Origin: Hyphomicrobiales bacterium
GTDB taxonomy: Bacteria; Pseudomonadota; Alphaproteobacteria; Rhizobiales; Xanthobacteraceae
NCBI GenBank assembly: GCA_017305535.1
Contig: JAFKKN010000006.1
Coordinates: 186,001-250,000 of the forward strand
Direction of reading: 5' to 3'
Length of the DNA stretch: 64,000 nucleotides
The notes beneath the pieces were generated by a model. It did not search any database. It had not been told where the DNA came from and saw nothing but the letters and a program-made list of their open reading frames with translations. This document shows positions 54,910-62,916 of the stretch, in pieces; position 1 is the stretch's first letter, and each line of letters begins with the position of its first letter. A program made the position numbers and the translations under genes.

Positions 54910-55428
54910 ATGAACACCACCGCCAACATTCCGGCCGATAATCCTCAAACCCAACTCACGGTCGCCCATGCGGACGATCCCAAGCTGCGCACCGTCGCTG
55001 TCGCAGGTGGCATCTACACCATTCTCGTGACCGGTGCGGATACCGCCGGTCGCTACTGCCTGATTGAAATGCTCGTACCGCCCGGAGGCGGCCCGCCGCC
55101 GCACCGTCACGACTTCGAAGAGATGTTTACGATTCTGGATGGCGAAATCGAATTGACCTTCCGGGGCAACGTGCACCGGGCGAGCGCTGGCACGACCGTA
55201 AATATCCCCGCCAATGCACCCCATTTTTTCAAGAACACCTCGGACAAGGCCGCCCGGCTTCTCTGCATGTGCGCGCCGGCGGGACAGGAAGAGTTCTTCA
55301 TGGCCGTCGGCGATCCCGTCGACAGCCGCAATGCGGCACCTCCCAAGCTCAGCGACGCCGAACGGGCCGAGCGCGGACAGCGCGCGAAGGCGCTGGCGGC
55401 CAAGTATCGAACGGAACTGCTGTTATGA
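54910..55428 (+). CDS. Cupin-domain protein
   Basis: A 172-residue protein with one cupin barrel. Motif 1 is PPGGGPPPHRHDFEEMFTILDGEIE, where His-His and Glu would bind metal, and motif 2 is NIPANAPHFFKN. GAAGGAG is 7 bases before the ATG, which fixes the start; the frame is open further upstream without conserved sequence. Small cupins include dioxygenases, isomerases and unknown metal-binding proteins. No specific substrate is indicated by the neighbours. Confidence 0.82.
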   Translation: MNTTANIPADNPQTQLTVAHADDPKLRTVAVAGGIYTILVTGADTAGRYCLIEMLVPPGGGPPPHRHDFEEMFTILDGEIELTFRGNVHRASAGTTVNIPANAPHFFKNTSDKAARLLCMCAPAGQEEFFMAVGDPVDSRNAAPPKLSDAERAERGQRAKALAAKYRTELLL

Positions 55429-55825
55429 TGCGTTCGAAATCTGCAACACGAAAACCGTTGGCCCCGCGTGGCGTAGGCCCATAACCCCTGGCAGCCGAGA
55501 TCAGAGCCACGGTCCATCCAGGATCACGATCACCTCGAACATCATCAGCGATACGGCGTATGGGTCCCCGCCTGCGCGGGGGCGACGCCGGGTTTGGTGG
55601 GACGCGTTGTGATCGTCACGAGGTCTTCGGAGAGCCGATCACAAGATCGCTGATCTTCAGCGCTGCATTTCGAGACCTTCCAAACACGCGACAACATTAC
55701 GTTCACCGCAGCTTTTCACGTCGCGCCGCGCGGCCATGCGCAACGCATACCATTGCCCGATGGCAAGAGCGCGCGAAACGCGATATCCCAATGCAAACCT
55801 TCTTTGCTCGCATTGGACATCGGCC
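55429..55825. other. Gene-free stretch between cupin and fumC
   Basis: About 400 bases without a supported gene. It contains a CCCCGCCTGCGCGGGG hairpin (55566-55581) set in a typical 'GGTCCCCGCCTGCGCGGGGG' repeat, and then the fumC upstream region. Short reading frames here have no family support. Confidence 0.55.
55564..55582. repeat. CCCCGCCTGCGCGGGG hairpin repeat
   Basis: A short GC palindrome in the cupin-fumC gap, of the type often seen as 'TGGGTCCCCGCCTGCGCGGGG' units in alphaproteobacterial intergenic DNA. A 5-bp relative, CCCGCCCTGCGCGGG, is at the left end of the window (24-38). Confidence 0.55.
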
Positions 55826-57265
55826 ATGGCCCCTTCCCGCAAGACCACGCACACAAAGACCACGCGCGCAACGCGCCCCGCCACCCGCACCGAAACCGAC
55901 AGCTTTGGCCCGATAGAGGTGCCTGCCGACCGCTATTGGGGTGCGCAGACCGAACGCTCACGGCAAAATTTCCGCATCGGCAGCGACCGGATGCCGATGC
56001 CGATCGTGTACGCGCTTGGCGTCGTCAAGCTGGCGGCGGCGCAGACCAACCAGCAACTCGGCCTGCTCGACAAGCGCCGCGCCACCGCGATCGCGCGCGC
56101 CGCGCAGGAAGTGATCGACGGCAAGCACGACGATGAGTTCCCGCTCGTGGTGTTTCAGACCGGCTCGGGCACCCAGAGCAACATGAACCTCAACGAGGTG
56201 ATCGCCAATCGCGCCAACGAATTGCTCGGCGGCAAGCGTGGCGCCAAGGCGCCGGTACATCCGAACGATCACGTCAATATGAGTCAGTCGTCGAACGACT
56301 CGTTTCCGACCGCGATGCATATCGCGGCGGCTCAGCGCATCACCATCGACCTGATCCCGGCCCTCGACTATCTCGCCAAGGCTCTGCGCAAGAAAGAGAA
56401 GGCGTTCGCCAAGATCGTCAAGATCGGCCGCACCCACACGCAGGATGCGACACCGTTGACGCTCGGGCAGGAATTCTCCGGCTATGCCGCGCAGGTGGAA
56501 AGCGGCATCGCGCGACTGCGCGTCGCGCTGCGCGAACTCTATCCTCTCGCGCAGGGCGGCACCGCGGTCGGCACCGGCCTCAACGCGAAACCGAAATTCG
56601 CCGCGACGTTCGCCAAGCACGCGGCAGTGATTACCAAACTACCGTTCATCAGTGCGCCGAACAAATTCGAGGCGCTCGCAAGTAACGACGCCTACGTCTC
56701 AGTACACGGCGCGATCAATTCGGTCGCAACCGCGCTGTTCAAGATCGCCAACGATATCCGGTTCCTCGGATCGGGGCCGCGCTCCGGCCTCGGCGAACTG
56801 ATCCTGCCGGAGAACGAGCCGGGTTCCTCGATCATGCCCGGCAAGGTCAATCCGACCCAATGCGAAGCGATGACCATGGTGTGCTGTCGGGTTTTCGGCA
56901 ATCAGACGACGATCACCACCGCCGGCAGTCAGGGACACTTCGAGCTGAACGTCTACAAGCCGGTGCTGGCATATTGTATGATTAATTCCATTCAACTGAT
57001 TACCGACGCCTCTCGTTCATTTACAGATCATTGTATTAATGGCATTCATGCAGATGAACAGCGCATTCAGGAACTCATGCAGCGCTCGCTGATGCTGGTG
57101 ACCGCCCTGGCGCCAAAAATCGGCTACGACAATGCCGCAAAGGTTGCGAAAACTGCCCATAACAGAGGCACAACCTTGAAAGAGGAGGCGACCCGACTCG
57201 GCTTCGTTACGGCACAGGAATTCGACCGCCTAGTGCAGCCCGAGAAGATGACGCGCCCCGGCTGA
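55826..57265 (+). CDS. fumC: Class II fumarate hydratase
   Basis: Hydrates fumarate to L-malate in the TCA cycle without an iron-sulfur cluster. The 479-residue protein carries the superfamily motif [19 protein letters not shown] and [32 protein letters not shown] 55826 is used. Its first 25 residues ([20 protein letters not shown]) are basic and not part of the known fold; the core begins at [18 protein letters not shown]. The 3' part (about 56955-57070) is conspicuously AT-rich with atypical codons. It is followed by DUF4169 and ribbon-helix-helix genes. Confidence 0.95.
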   Translation: MAPSRKTTHTKTTRATRPATRTETDSFGPIEVPADRYWGAQTERSRQNFRIGSDRMPMPIVYALGVVKLAAAQTNQQLGLLDKRRATAIARAAQEVIDGKHDDEFPLVVFQTGSGTQSNMNLNEVIANRANELLGGKRGAKAPVHPNDHVNMSQSSNDSFPTAMHIAAAQRITIDLIPALDYLAKALRKKEKAFAKIVKIGRTHTQDATPLTLGQEFSGYAAQVESGIARLRVALRELYPLAQGGTAVGTGLNAKPKFAATFAKHAAVITKLPFISAPNKFEALASNDAYVSVHGAINSVATALFKIANDIRFLGSGPRSGLGELILPENEPGSSIMPGKVNPTQCEAMTMVCCRVFGNQTTITTAGSQGHFELNVYKPVLAYCMINSIQLITDASRSFTDHCINGIHADEQRIQELMQRSLMLVTALAPKIGYDNAAKVAKTAHNRGTTLKEEATRLGFVTAQEFDRLVQPEKMTRPG

Positions 57266-57548
57266 TTAGTTCCAATTACAGTTCCAGCGGTATTCCGTTC
57301 GGCGGAGATTACTTCGCTGAATAATTATGAATCATACGCCTTTAGGACTGGTAGATTGGGAATCCAATGGTGCAACAGTGCGTTACCATATCCAACGGGT
57401 ATCGCACGGGATCACCTCACCGAGACGCAACGAGATCGCGCCCACCGATGGCAACAAGCCAGTTCAAATTGAAGTGCCATCACTCCCCCGGCAACTGCGC
57501 TCCGCGCCTCCTAGGCAATAGCGCTCCGCGCTTGGCCAATGGCGGCTG

Positions 57549-57746
57549 ATGGAGGCTGCGTTGGGCGATCTCGTCAATCTCAATCGGCACAGGAAACGCG
57601 TCGAGCGCGATCGTTCCGCCAAACAGGCGGAGGTTAATCGCGCGCGATTCGGCCGCAACAAATCCGAGCGCGCCCTCGAAGGCGATCGTGCGCGCAGGGC
57701 AGAAGCCCTGTTGGATCAGCATCGCATCGACAAGGATCAGACATGA
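57549..57746 (+). CDS. DUF4169 small protein
   Basis: A 65-residue charged protein: LGDLVNLNRHRKRVERDRSA then EVNRARFGRNKSERALEGDR. The VNLNRxRK and RFGRxKxER blocks are the DUF4169 signature. It is likely helical and basic. Its stop overlaps the ribbon-helix-helix gene (ATGA at 57743-57746). A longer start at the preceding GTG/TTG is possible. The order fumC-DUF4169-ribbon-helix-helix is a known conserved arrangement in Rhizobiales as I recall. Confidence 0.82.
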   Translation: MEAALGDLVNLNRHRKRVERDRSAKQAEVNRARFGRNKSERALEGDRARRAEALLDQHRIDKDQT

Positions 57747-58000
57747 AATCGCCGGTAGTGAAACGTTCGATTGTAATTGCCGGCCACAAGACCAGCGTCA
57801 GCCTGGAGGAAGCCTTCTGGAATGGCATGAAGGAAATTTCCGCGCGACGTAACATGACCTTGTCGGAACTGGTGGGCGAGATCGACAGCAACCGCCAGCA
57901 GGGAAACCTCTCGTCCGCGATCCGCCTGTTCGTGCTGGATTACTTCAGGAATCGTACGTCGTCGCCGACCACAGACGGTGAAATTCGGCCAAGCGTGTGA
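57743..58000 (+). CDS. Ribbon-helix-helix protein (RHH_4 type), copy 1
   Basis: An 85-residue protein: KRSIVIAGHKTSVSLEEAFW, MKEISARRNMTLSELVGEID, then NLSSAIRLFVLDYFRNR. The beta strand with two helices fits the RHH_4 DNA-binding family. It could repress its own operon or act as a transcription factor; target not known. About 70 percent by eye identical to copy 2 (58478-58846) over the core. Start overlaps DUF4169. Confidence 0.85.
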   Translation: MKSPVVKRSIVIAGHKTSVSLEEAFWNGMKEISARRNMTLSELVGEIDSNRQQGNLSSAIRLFVLDYFRNRTSSPTTDGEIRPSV

Positions 58001-58477
58001 TCATCGACCGCCGATCAACGTGAAGCGTCGCGGCGTGCGGTTTCACTTGATCCACGCCGCAACCAAGGTTCCTGCCGCTGTCGCGGGAGGTGAATATCGG
58101 ACATCGCCAGCTTGTGTCGCGCGACGGTCAGTTCGTGACGCGGGACGTCCGCGTGAACAAAAACGCGAAACCTCCATCGCTTCGATGAAGGTGTGAGGCT
58201 CTTTCCGGTAGACCGACGGATAGCCTCCAAGCACAACCGTCATTCCGGGATACGCGTTCTTTACGCGCACGTCCGGAATCCATGCGACCGGAGGTGGTTT
58301 TGGAACCCGGGCTCGCTCGCGAACGGCGCGCGCCCCGGAATGCCGGAATTGGAGTAACTCACTCCAATTCGAAAATGCTCTAGGTTGTTTCCCGAATATC
58401 CAGTCTCGACAGTTTGAGCTAATTTTGTCGTGACGGTGCGACGCACGATGCTGCCGGCCACGACGGGAGAACGGTTC
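58001..58477. other. Stretch between the two ribbon-helix-helix genes
   Basis: Nearly 480 bases without a supported gene. There is a CCGGAATGCCGGAATTGGAG-like segment and TCCATCGCTTCGATGAAGGT, which look like degraded intergenic repeat modules. On the minus strand a long frame runs through but has no recognisable family. A possible palindrome lies around CATTCCGGGATACGCG and its partner. Confidence 0.5.
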
Positions 58478-58846
58478 ATGACGATTGACGAGGTTCATCG
58501 GATCAGCGTCACGCCGCCAGCCACCGGCGCTCTCAAATACGCGGTGGTCAAACGATCGGTGATGGTCGGGGGCCACAAGACCAGCGTCAGTCTCGAAGAT
58601 GCGTTCTGGGACAGCCTGAAGGAAATCGCGGCGCGGCGCGGCATGAGTCTCTCGGCACAACTGGCCGGCATCGACACCCATCGCGACACCAATAATCTGT
58701 CGTCGGCGATCCGCCTCTTCGTGCTGGATTACTTCCGGACCCGCGCCATCAGCATGATGATGATCGGCGAAAGCCGAACCGACTCCCCCGGCATCGCGCC
58801 GCTTTGCGAGCCGGCAGCCGCCGACAGCACGCTGGCCTTGCGCTGA
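58478..58846 (+). CDS. Ribbon-helix-helix protein (RHH_4 type), copy 2
   Basis: A 122-residue protein. The core KRSVMVGGHKTSVSLEDAFW, LKEIAARRGMSLSAQLAGID, NLSSAIRLFVLDYFRTR parallels copy 1, with about 20 extra N-terminal residues (MTIDEVHRISVTPPATGALK) and a 30-residue C-terminal tail. ATG 58478 has GGGAG 8 bases upstream; an upstream in-frame GTG could add 16 residues. The tandem copies suggest duplication followed by divergence of the termini. Confidence 0.82.
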   Translation: MTIDEVHRISVTPPATGALKYAVVKRSVMVGGHKTSVSLEDAFWDSLKEIAARRGMSLSAQLAGIDTHRDTNNLSSAIRLFVLDYFRTRAISMMMIGESRTDSPGIAPLCEPAAADSTLALR

Positions 58847-58930
58847 CGCTCACATCACGTCCAGGCATATCTTTCGAGAGTCGATGTCACACACTTGCTT
58901 GCGCAATTTGTGTTTTGGCAGAGACGCCCA

Positions 58931-58965
58931 ATCCGTCATACCCCGCCTTGTGCCGGCCATGACGA
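58931..58965. repeat. Fragment of intergenic CGTCAT...ATGACG repeat
   Basis: TCCGTCATACCCCGCC then GTGCCGGCCATGACG, a truncated version of the 46313-46440 repeat lacking its middle arms. It is 30 bases before the convergent AsmA stop. Confidence 0.55.
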
Positions 58966-58996
58966 ATTATTGAATCCATCTGAATAAAAATCATTG

Positions 58997-61900
58997 CTAA
59001 TGCGCGATTTGCGGCGTCAGCACCAACGGCGCGCGCGGCTTGGGCGCTGTCTTCGCACCGGGCGCGGGCCGAACTTCGATCGGCGGAGGCAGCGGTGTCA
59101 CCGCGTGGCCCGTCGGTGAATCGACAGATTGCGAGGACGTCGCCGGCTTCTTCGGCGTGGCCTCTTTCGGCTTCGGCGGCGCGCGGCGTGGATCGCTGTC
59201 AGGAACCGGAGCGGCGGCAGTCGGCGGTTGCGGTGTATCGGCGGGCTTCGACGTTTCAGGTTTTGGCGCTTCGGGCTTCGAGGCTTCAGGCTTCGGCACT
59301 GCCGGCGCGGGTGCGACAGGAGGTTGCGGCGCGGCCGGTGACGGAGACGCCCCCTCGCCGCGCGAGATCGCATCGAGCCGCCGCGTCTCACGATCGATCG
59401 CGCGCAAGGCCAGCCACGACGACAGACCGGATACATCGACGGTGCGCACCAGCGTATCGGGCGTGCCCACCGCGAAGATATCGAGTTGCGGCGGACCGTT
59501 CGTCTTCTCCGTCGCGCGCGACGTCAGGCTCGCACGGATGTCGACCTGATCGGCAACGATGTCGTAGCCGCCGGACACCACCGCGCGGGCGGTGTCCGTC
59601 TCCAGCGTGGTGGCGCCGACGCTGAAGCGGCCGTCGCGCAGAAGAAACGGAATCTGCGCCTGCTTGATCGAGAGATCGCCGCGCTGCAATTCCGGCGCGA
59701 CGATCTGCCGAAGCTGATCTTCATTCGCAACCTTGCCGGCGTCGCTGGCCTTGATCGCGATCTCGAACACGTCCGGATTAAGTCCGGCGATGCGTGCCGC
59801 ATCAATAGTCAGCGTGCCGCTTCCCGTCATCGCGCCGGTCAACGCCGCGATGCTGCGGCCCTGACTTGCAAGGGTCATGCGCACCGACGTCTTGCCGGAC
59901 GGCATCGCGAGACCGCGATAACGCAACGCCGCGCCATCGACGCCATCGAGTTGCACATTGCCGCTCAGCGCCAGACCATCCGCCAACTGCCGCGCGTCCA
60001 GGTCCGCTCTCGCCTCACCGCCGCCAATCTTGCCCTTCATCGCGCTGATCGCGAGCGATTGTCCGTCGCTTTTCAGAACGCCGCTGACCGGTTGCAATTC
60101 GAGCCCGGCGGGTAATTCGCCGCGCAGCGCCTGGAAATCGATTTTGCCGCGCCGGCCTTGCAGCAAGTTCCTGCCGAGCGGCGCGCCGTTGTCGTGACTG
60201 CTCGCGCCGATCAGCAGCGCGAGCGCTTGCGGCAGATCGAGCTTGTCCATCCCGAGTTCGCCGTCGAAGCCGCCATTATCGCCGAGCATCACGCTGACAC
60301 GGCCGCGTAACCGCGTGCCGGCGACAGTCGCATCGACATCGCCGAACTGCATTTTGTCACCGTCTCGCGTGACATGCGACGACAGGCTCGCGTCGCGGCC
60401 GAACGTGCTCGATCCATCGAGGCCGAGCAGCGGCGTGATATTCGCGCCTTGCAGTTTGACGACGAGGTCAGCGGACCTTTGCGCGGTCGGAGACACGCTG
60501 CCATGCACGTCCGCGGTCAGCGCGCCGGCCGACAGCGCGGCTTTCACCTGCCATGCCGCATCCCACATTCCACGCGCCGAGCCGGTAACGTACGCCACGC
60601 CCTCGCCCGCGGCCAACGCGTGGTCGAGCCCGAACCATCGCAGCAGCGTCGCGCCGTTTTCGGCCGATGCATCGACGGTGAGATCAAACGGGATTTTCGC
60701 CAGCGCATCGATCTTCATCGCGTGCACGGCATCGCGCAGTGGCGAGGCGCGCAGCGTGACGTTGCCGCTGAATTGTGGCGCGGTGAGTTCGAGCGACGCG
60801 CGTGCGCTGGCACGATCGGCGGCTTGGGCATCCTTATCGAGATCGAGGGCAAGTTTCAGCCGCGCCGCGCCCGGCGTTTGCCCGGCCTGCGCCTTCAGGC
60901 GCTCGGCGAACGACGGCGCCAGCGGTGCAATCAGGTCGGCGAGATCGGACACCGACGGCGCCGCGGCCTGCAACGCGACCTGGCCGGTCGCTGCATCGCG
61001 ATGAAACACCCCGGAACCATCCATGGTCAGGCCGCGCGCCTGCCCGACGCGCAGAGCGTCGAGCGCAATCGTCTTGTCGTCATAGCGCAGCTTGGCGACA
61101 AACGGCCGCAACTCCTGTCCGGACGATACGGCGCGCGCGATGTTGACGGCGAGCTGCCCACGATCCGGCCAATCCTGTTGCGGAATGCCGATGCCACGCA
61201 CCAGCGCCATCGCGGCATCGAGATCGAGACGGTCGGCGGCGAGGTCGGCGTCGAAGGCGGAGGCGTTGCCATCCTTGCGCGCGGCCCATGCGATGCGCCC
61301 CGTGATGGCGCCGCCATCGGCATCGGCCTTGAGATCGTCGATGGCGATACGATCCGATGCGAGATGCACGTTGCCGGCGACATGCAGCGCCTTCTGCTTC
61401 TGCGCCGTTACGTCGCTGCGCCCGAGCAGCCACGCCGTGAACGTGCCGGGATCGGATGAATCGATCTTGAGCGCGCCCTTGAAGCTGTCGTCGGCATCCG
61501 CCGAGGCGTCGTCTCCGGCGCCCGCCGACGCCAGCGCACCTTGAATGCTGATGTCGGTCGCGCCCGGCGCGCGCGCTTCGAGACGATCCACGCTCCACGA
61601 TCCGCCGGCGGCGCGCAATGTCAGGTCCAGATCCTGCACCGGCCGTCCGCCGAGCATGATGCGCTCCGCATTGATGTCGATGCGGGTCGGCAGCGGTGCA
61701 TGCGGCAACGCGGCCAGCAGCGTGCGCAGCCCCGGCATCATCTGCACGGGCTCCGTCGAGCCGCTCTGTTTCGCCAGCAGCTTGTCGGCGTCGAGCTGCT
61801 TGGCCGACAGCAGCGCCTGCAACAGCGGCTTGGCGCCGAAGCGGAAGTCAGCCAACCCCGTCAGCTTCATCGCGGCATCGTCGCGGCCATAGTTCACTTC

Positions 61901-62710
61901 GAGTTGCGCCAAGGATGCCTTGACCGGGTCGGCTTTCAGCTTCGTCGTCAGTCGCCACGGCGTCACCGAATCCGGCGCGGTGCCATCCGGCGCGGATCGC
62001 GCCACCGCCATGGTGCCGTCGAAGTGCGGCACGCGCGCCTCGAACGCCAGCGCGCCGTCGAGATCGACCATCCACCCATGCAGGCCCGGGTCGAGCGTCA
62101 GGCGGATGCGCGCGCCACCGGCATCCTGCGAGGACGAGACACGAAACGGATAACGCGTCCCCGACACCGTGAAGTTGCCGTTGCCGCGCACCGATCCGGC
62201 AAGGCCACGCACATCGCCGCTGAACGCGATATCGTTCAGTTCCAGCGTGCTGCGGCTCGCGGCATCATGCAGCGCGACGCGGCCGGTGAGATTGACGCGG
62301 TCGATCGCCAGCGCCGCAAGATTGGAATTATCGGAGGACACCGGCCAGTCGATTCGGCCCTTCTGATCGAGGCCAAGATCGAGCGCGACGCCATTGACGG
62401 TGAGTTCGGTGGCGCGCCACTCGCCGCGCATCAACGAACCGAGGCTGAACTCGACGGCGAGAGTGTCGGCGCGGATGCGGCCGGGATCGTTGGGCCCGCC
62501 GACCACGACCGACTGAAGGCGCAGCGACGGCGTCGGCAACAGCCTCGCATCCAGCGAACCGCTGACGCGAACCGGCGCGCCGAGAATGCGGCTCGCCTCG
62601 ACCTCGAACTGCGGGCGAAACCGGGTCCAGTCGATGAAGTGAGGACCGACCAGAGCCGCGACCAGCGCGATGATAAAAGCGATTGCCAATCCGAGCAGGG
62701 TTGTCTGCAC
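58997..62710 (-). CDS. AsmA-family envelope protein
   Basis: A 1237-residue protein. The N-terminus has a membrane segment (LLGLAIAFIIALVAALVGPH) and the AsmA domain (FRPQFEVEASRILGAPVRVSG, SLDARLLPTPSLRLQSV). A long repeated beta-rich periplasmic region follows, and the C-terminal AsmA2-like domain (AALTGAMTGSGTLTIDAARIAG). The last 100 residues are Pro/Lys/Glu-rich (KPEASKPEAPKPETSKP). AsmA proteins bridge the envelope and likely transport phospholipids or help outer-membrane assembly. The gene is single. Confidence 0.9.
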   Translation of the reverse strand: MQTTLLGLAIAFIIALVAALVGPHFIDWTRFRPQFEVEASRILGAPVRVSGSLDARLLPTPSLRLQSVVVGGPNDPGRIRADTLAVEFSLGSLMRGEWRATELTVNGVALDLGLDQKGRIDWPVSSDNSNLAALAIDRVNLTGRVALHDAASRSTLELNDIAFSGDVRGLAGSVRGNGNFTVSGTRYPFRVSSSQDAGGARIRLTLDPGLHGWMVDLDGALAFEARVPHFDGTMAVARSAPDGTAPDSVTPWRLTTKLKADPVKASLAQLEVNYGRDDAAMKLTGLADFRFGAKPLLQALLSAKQLDADKLLAKQSGSTEPVQMMPGLRTLLAALPHAPLPTRIDINAERIMLGGRPVQDLDLTLRAAGGSWSVDRLEARAPGATDISIQGALASAGAGDDASADADDSFKGALKIDSSDPGTFTAWLLGRSDVTAQKQKALHVAGNVHLASDRIAIDDLKADADGGAITGRIAWAARKDGNASAFDADLAADRLDLDAAMALVRGIGIPQQDWPDRGQLAVNIARAVSSGQELRPFVAKLRYDDKTIALDALRVGQARGLTMDGSGVFHRDAATGQVALQAAAPSVSDLADLIAPLAPSFAERLKAQAGQTPGAARLKLALDLDKDAQAADRASARASLELTAPQFSGNVTLRASPLRDAVHAMKIDALAKIPFDLTVDASAENGATLLRWFGLDHALAAGEGVAYVTGSARGMWDAAWQVKAALSAGALTADVHGSVSPTAQRSADLVVKLQGANITPLLGLDGSSTFGRDASLSSHVTRDGDKMQFGDVDATVAGTRLRGRVSVMLGDNGGFDGELGMDKLDLPQALALLIGASSHDNGAPLGRNLLQGRRGKIDFQALRGELPAGLELQPVSGVLKSDGQSLAISAMKGKIGGGEARADLDARQLADGLALSGNVQLDGVDGAALRYRGLAMPSGKTSVRMTLASQGRSIAALTGAMTGSGTLTIDAARIAGLNPDVFEIAIKASDAGKVANEDQLRQIVAPELQRGDLSIKQAQIPFLLRDGRFSVGATTLETDTARAVVSGGYDIVADQVDIRASLTSRATEKTNGPPQLDIFAVGTPDTLVRTVDVSGLSSWLALRAIDRETRRLDAISRGEGASPSPAAPQPPVAPAPAVPKPEASKPEAPKPETSKPADTPQPPTAAAPVPDSDPRRAPPKPKEATPKKPATSSQSVDSPTGHAVTPLPPPIEVRPAPGAKTAPKPRAPLVLTPQIAH

Positions 62711-62804
62711 GGCGTCCTTCTCTCCCTCTCAGCGATCCGGCGGGAGCAAACTTATAGCAACAACTATGAGAAAGTCACAGCGCCGCGCGCTTAGACTCAC
62801 ATTC

Positions 62805-62874
62805 CCGTCATTGCTCCGCGAAACAATCCAGCTTCTCGGGATTGCGTCGTCGCCTGCGCTCCTCGCAATGACGG
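62805..62874. repeat. CCGTCATTG...CAATGACGG dispersed repeat
   Basis: Outer arms CCGTCATTG (62805-62813) and CAATGACGG (62866-62874) enclose ATTGCGTCGTCGCCTGCG-type sequence. Read on the minus strand it is the well-known 'CCGTCATTGCGAGGAGCG...GCAATCC' element of alphaproteobacteria. It lies between AsmA and the MFS gene. Confidence 0.8.
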
Positions 62875-62916
62875 CGTTGCGTTTTGCGTCAGACACTCGG
62901 ACGCATCATCGCGGCG

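Noticed and set aside
57327-57521. A 64-codon frame after fumC (MNHTPLGLVDWESNG).
   Set aside because: Low-complexity end, no ribosome site, AT-rich spacer. Insufficient support for a gene.
58043-58681. A 212-codon minus-strand frame between and over the two ribbon-helix-helix genes.
   Set aside because: It overlaps the clear RHH gene on the plus strand and degraded repeat sequence, with no recognisable domain.
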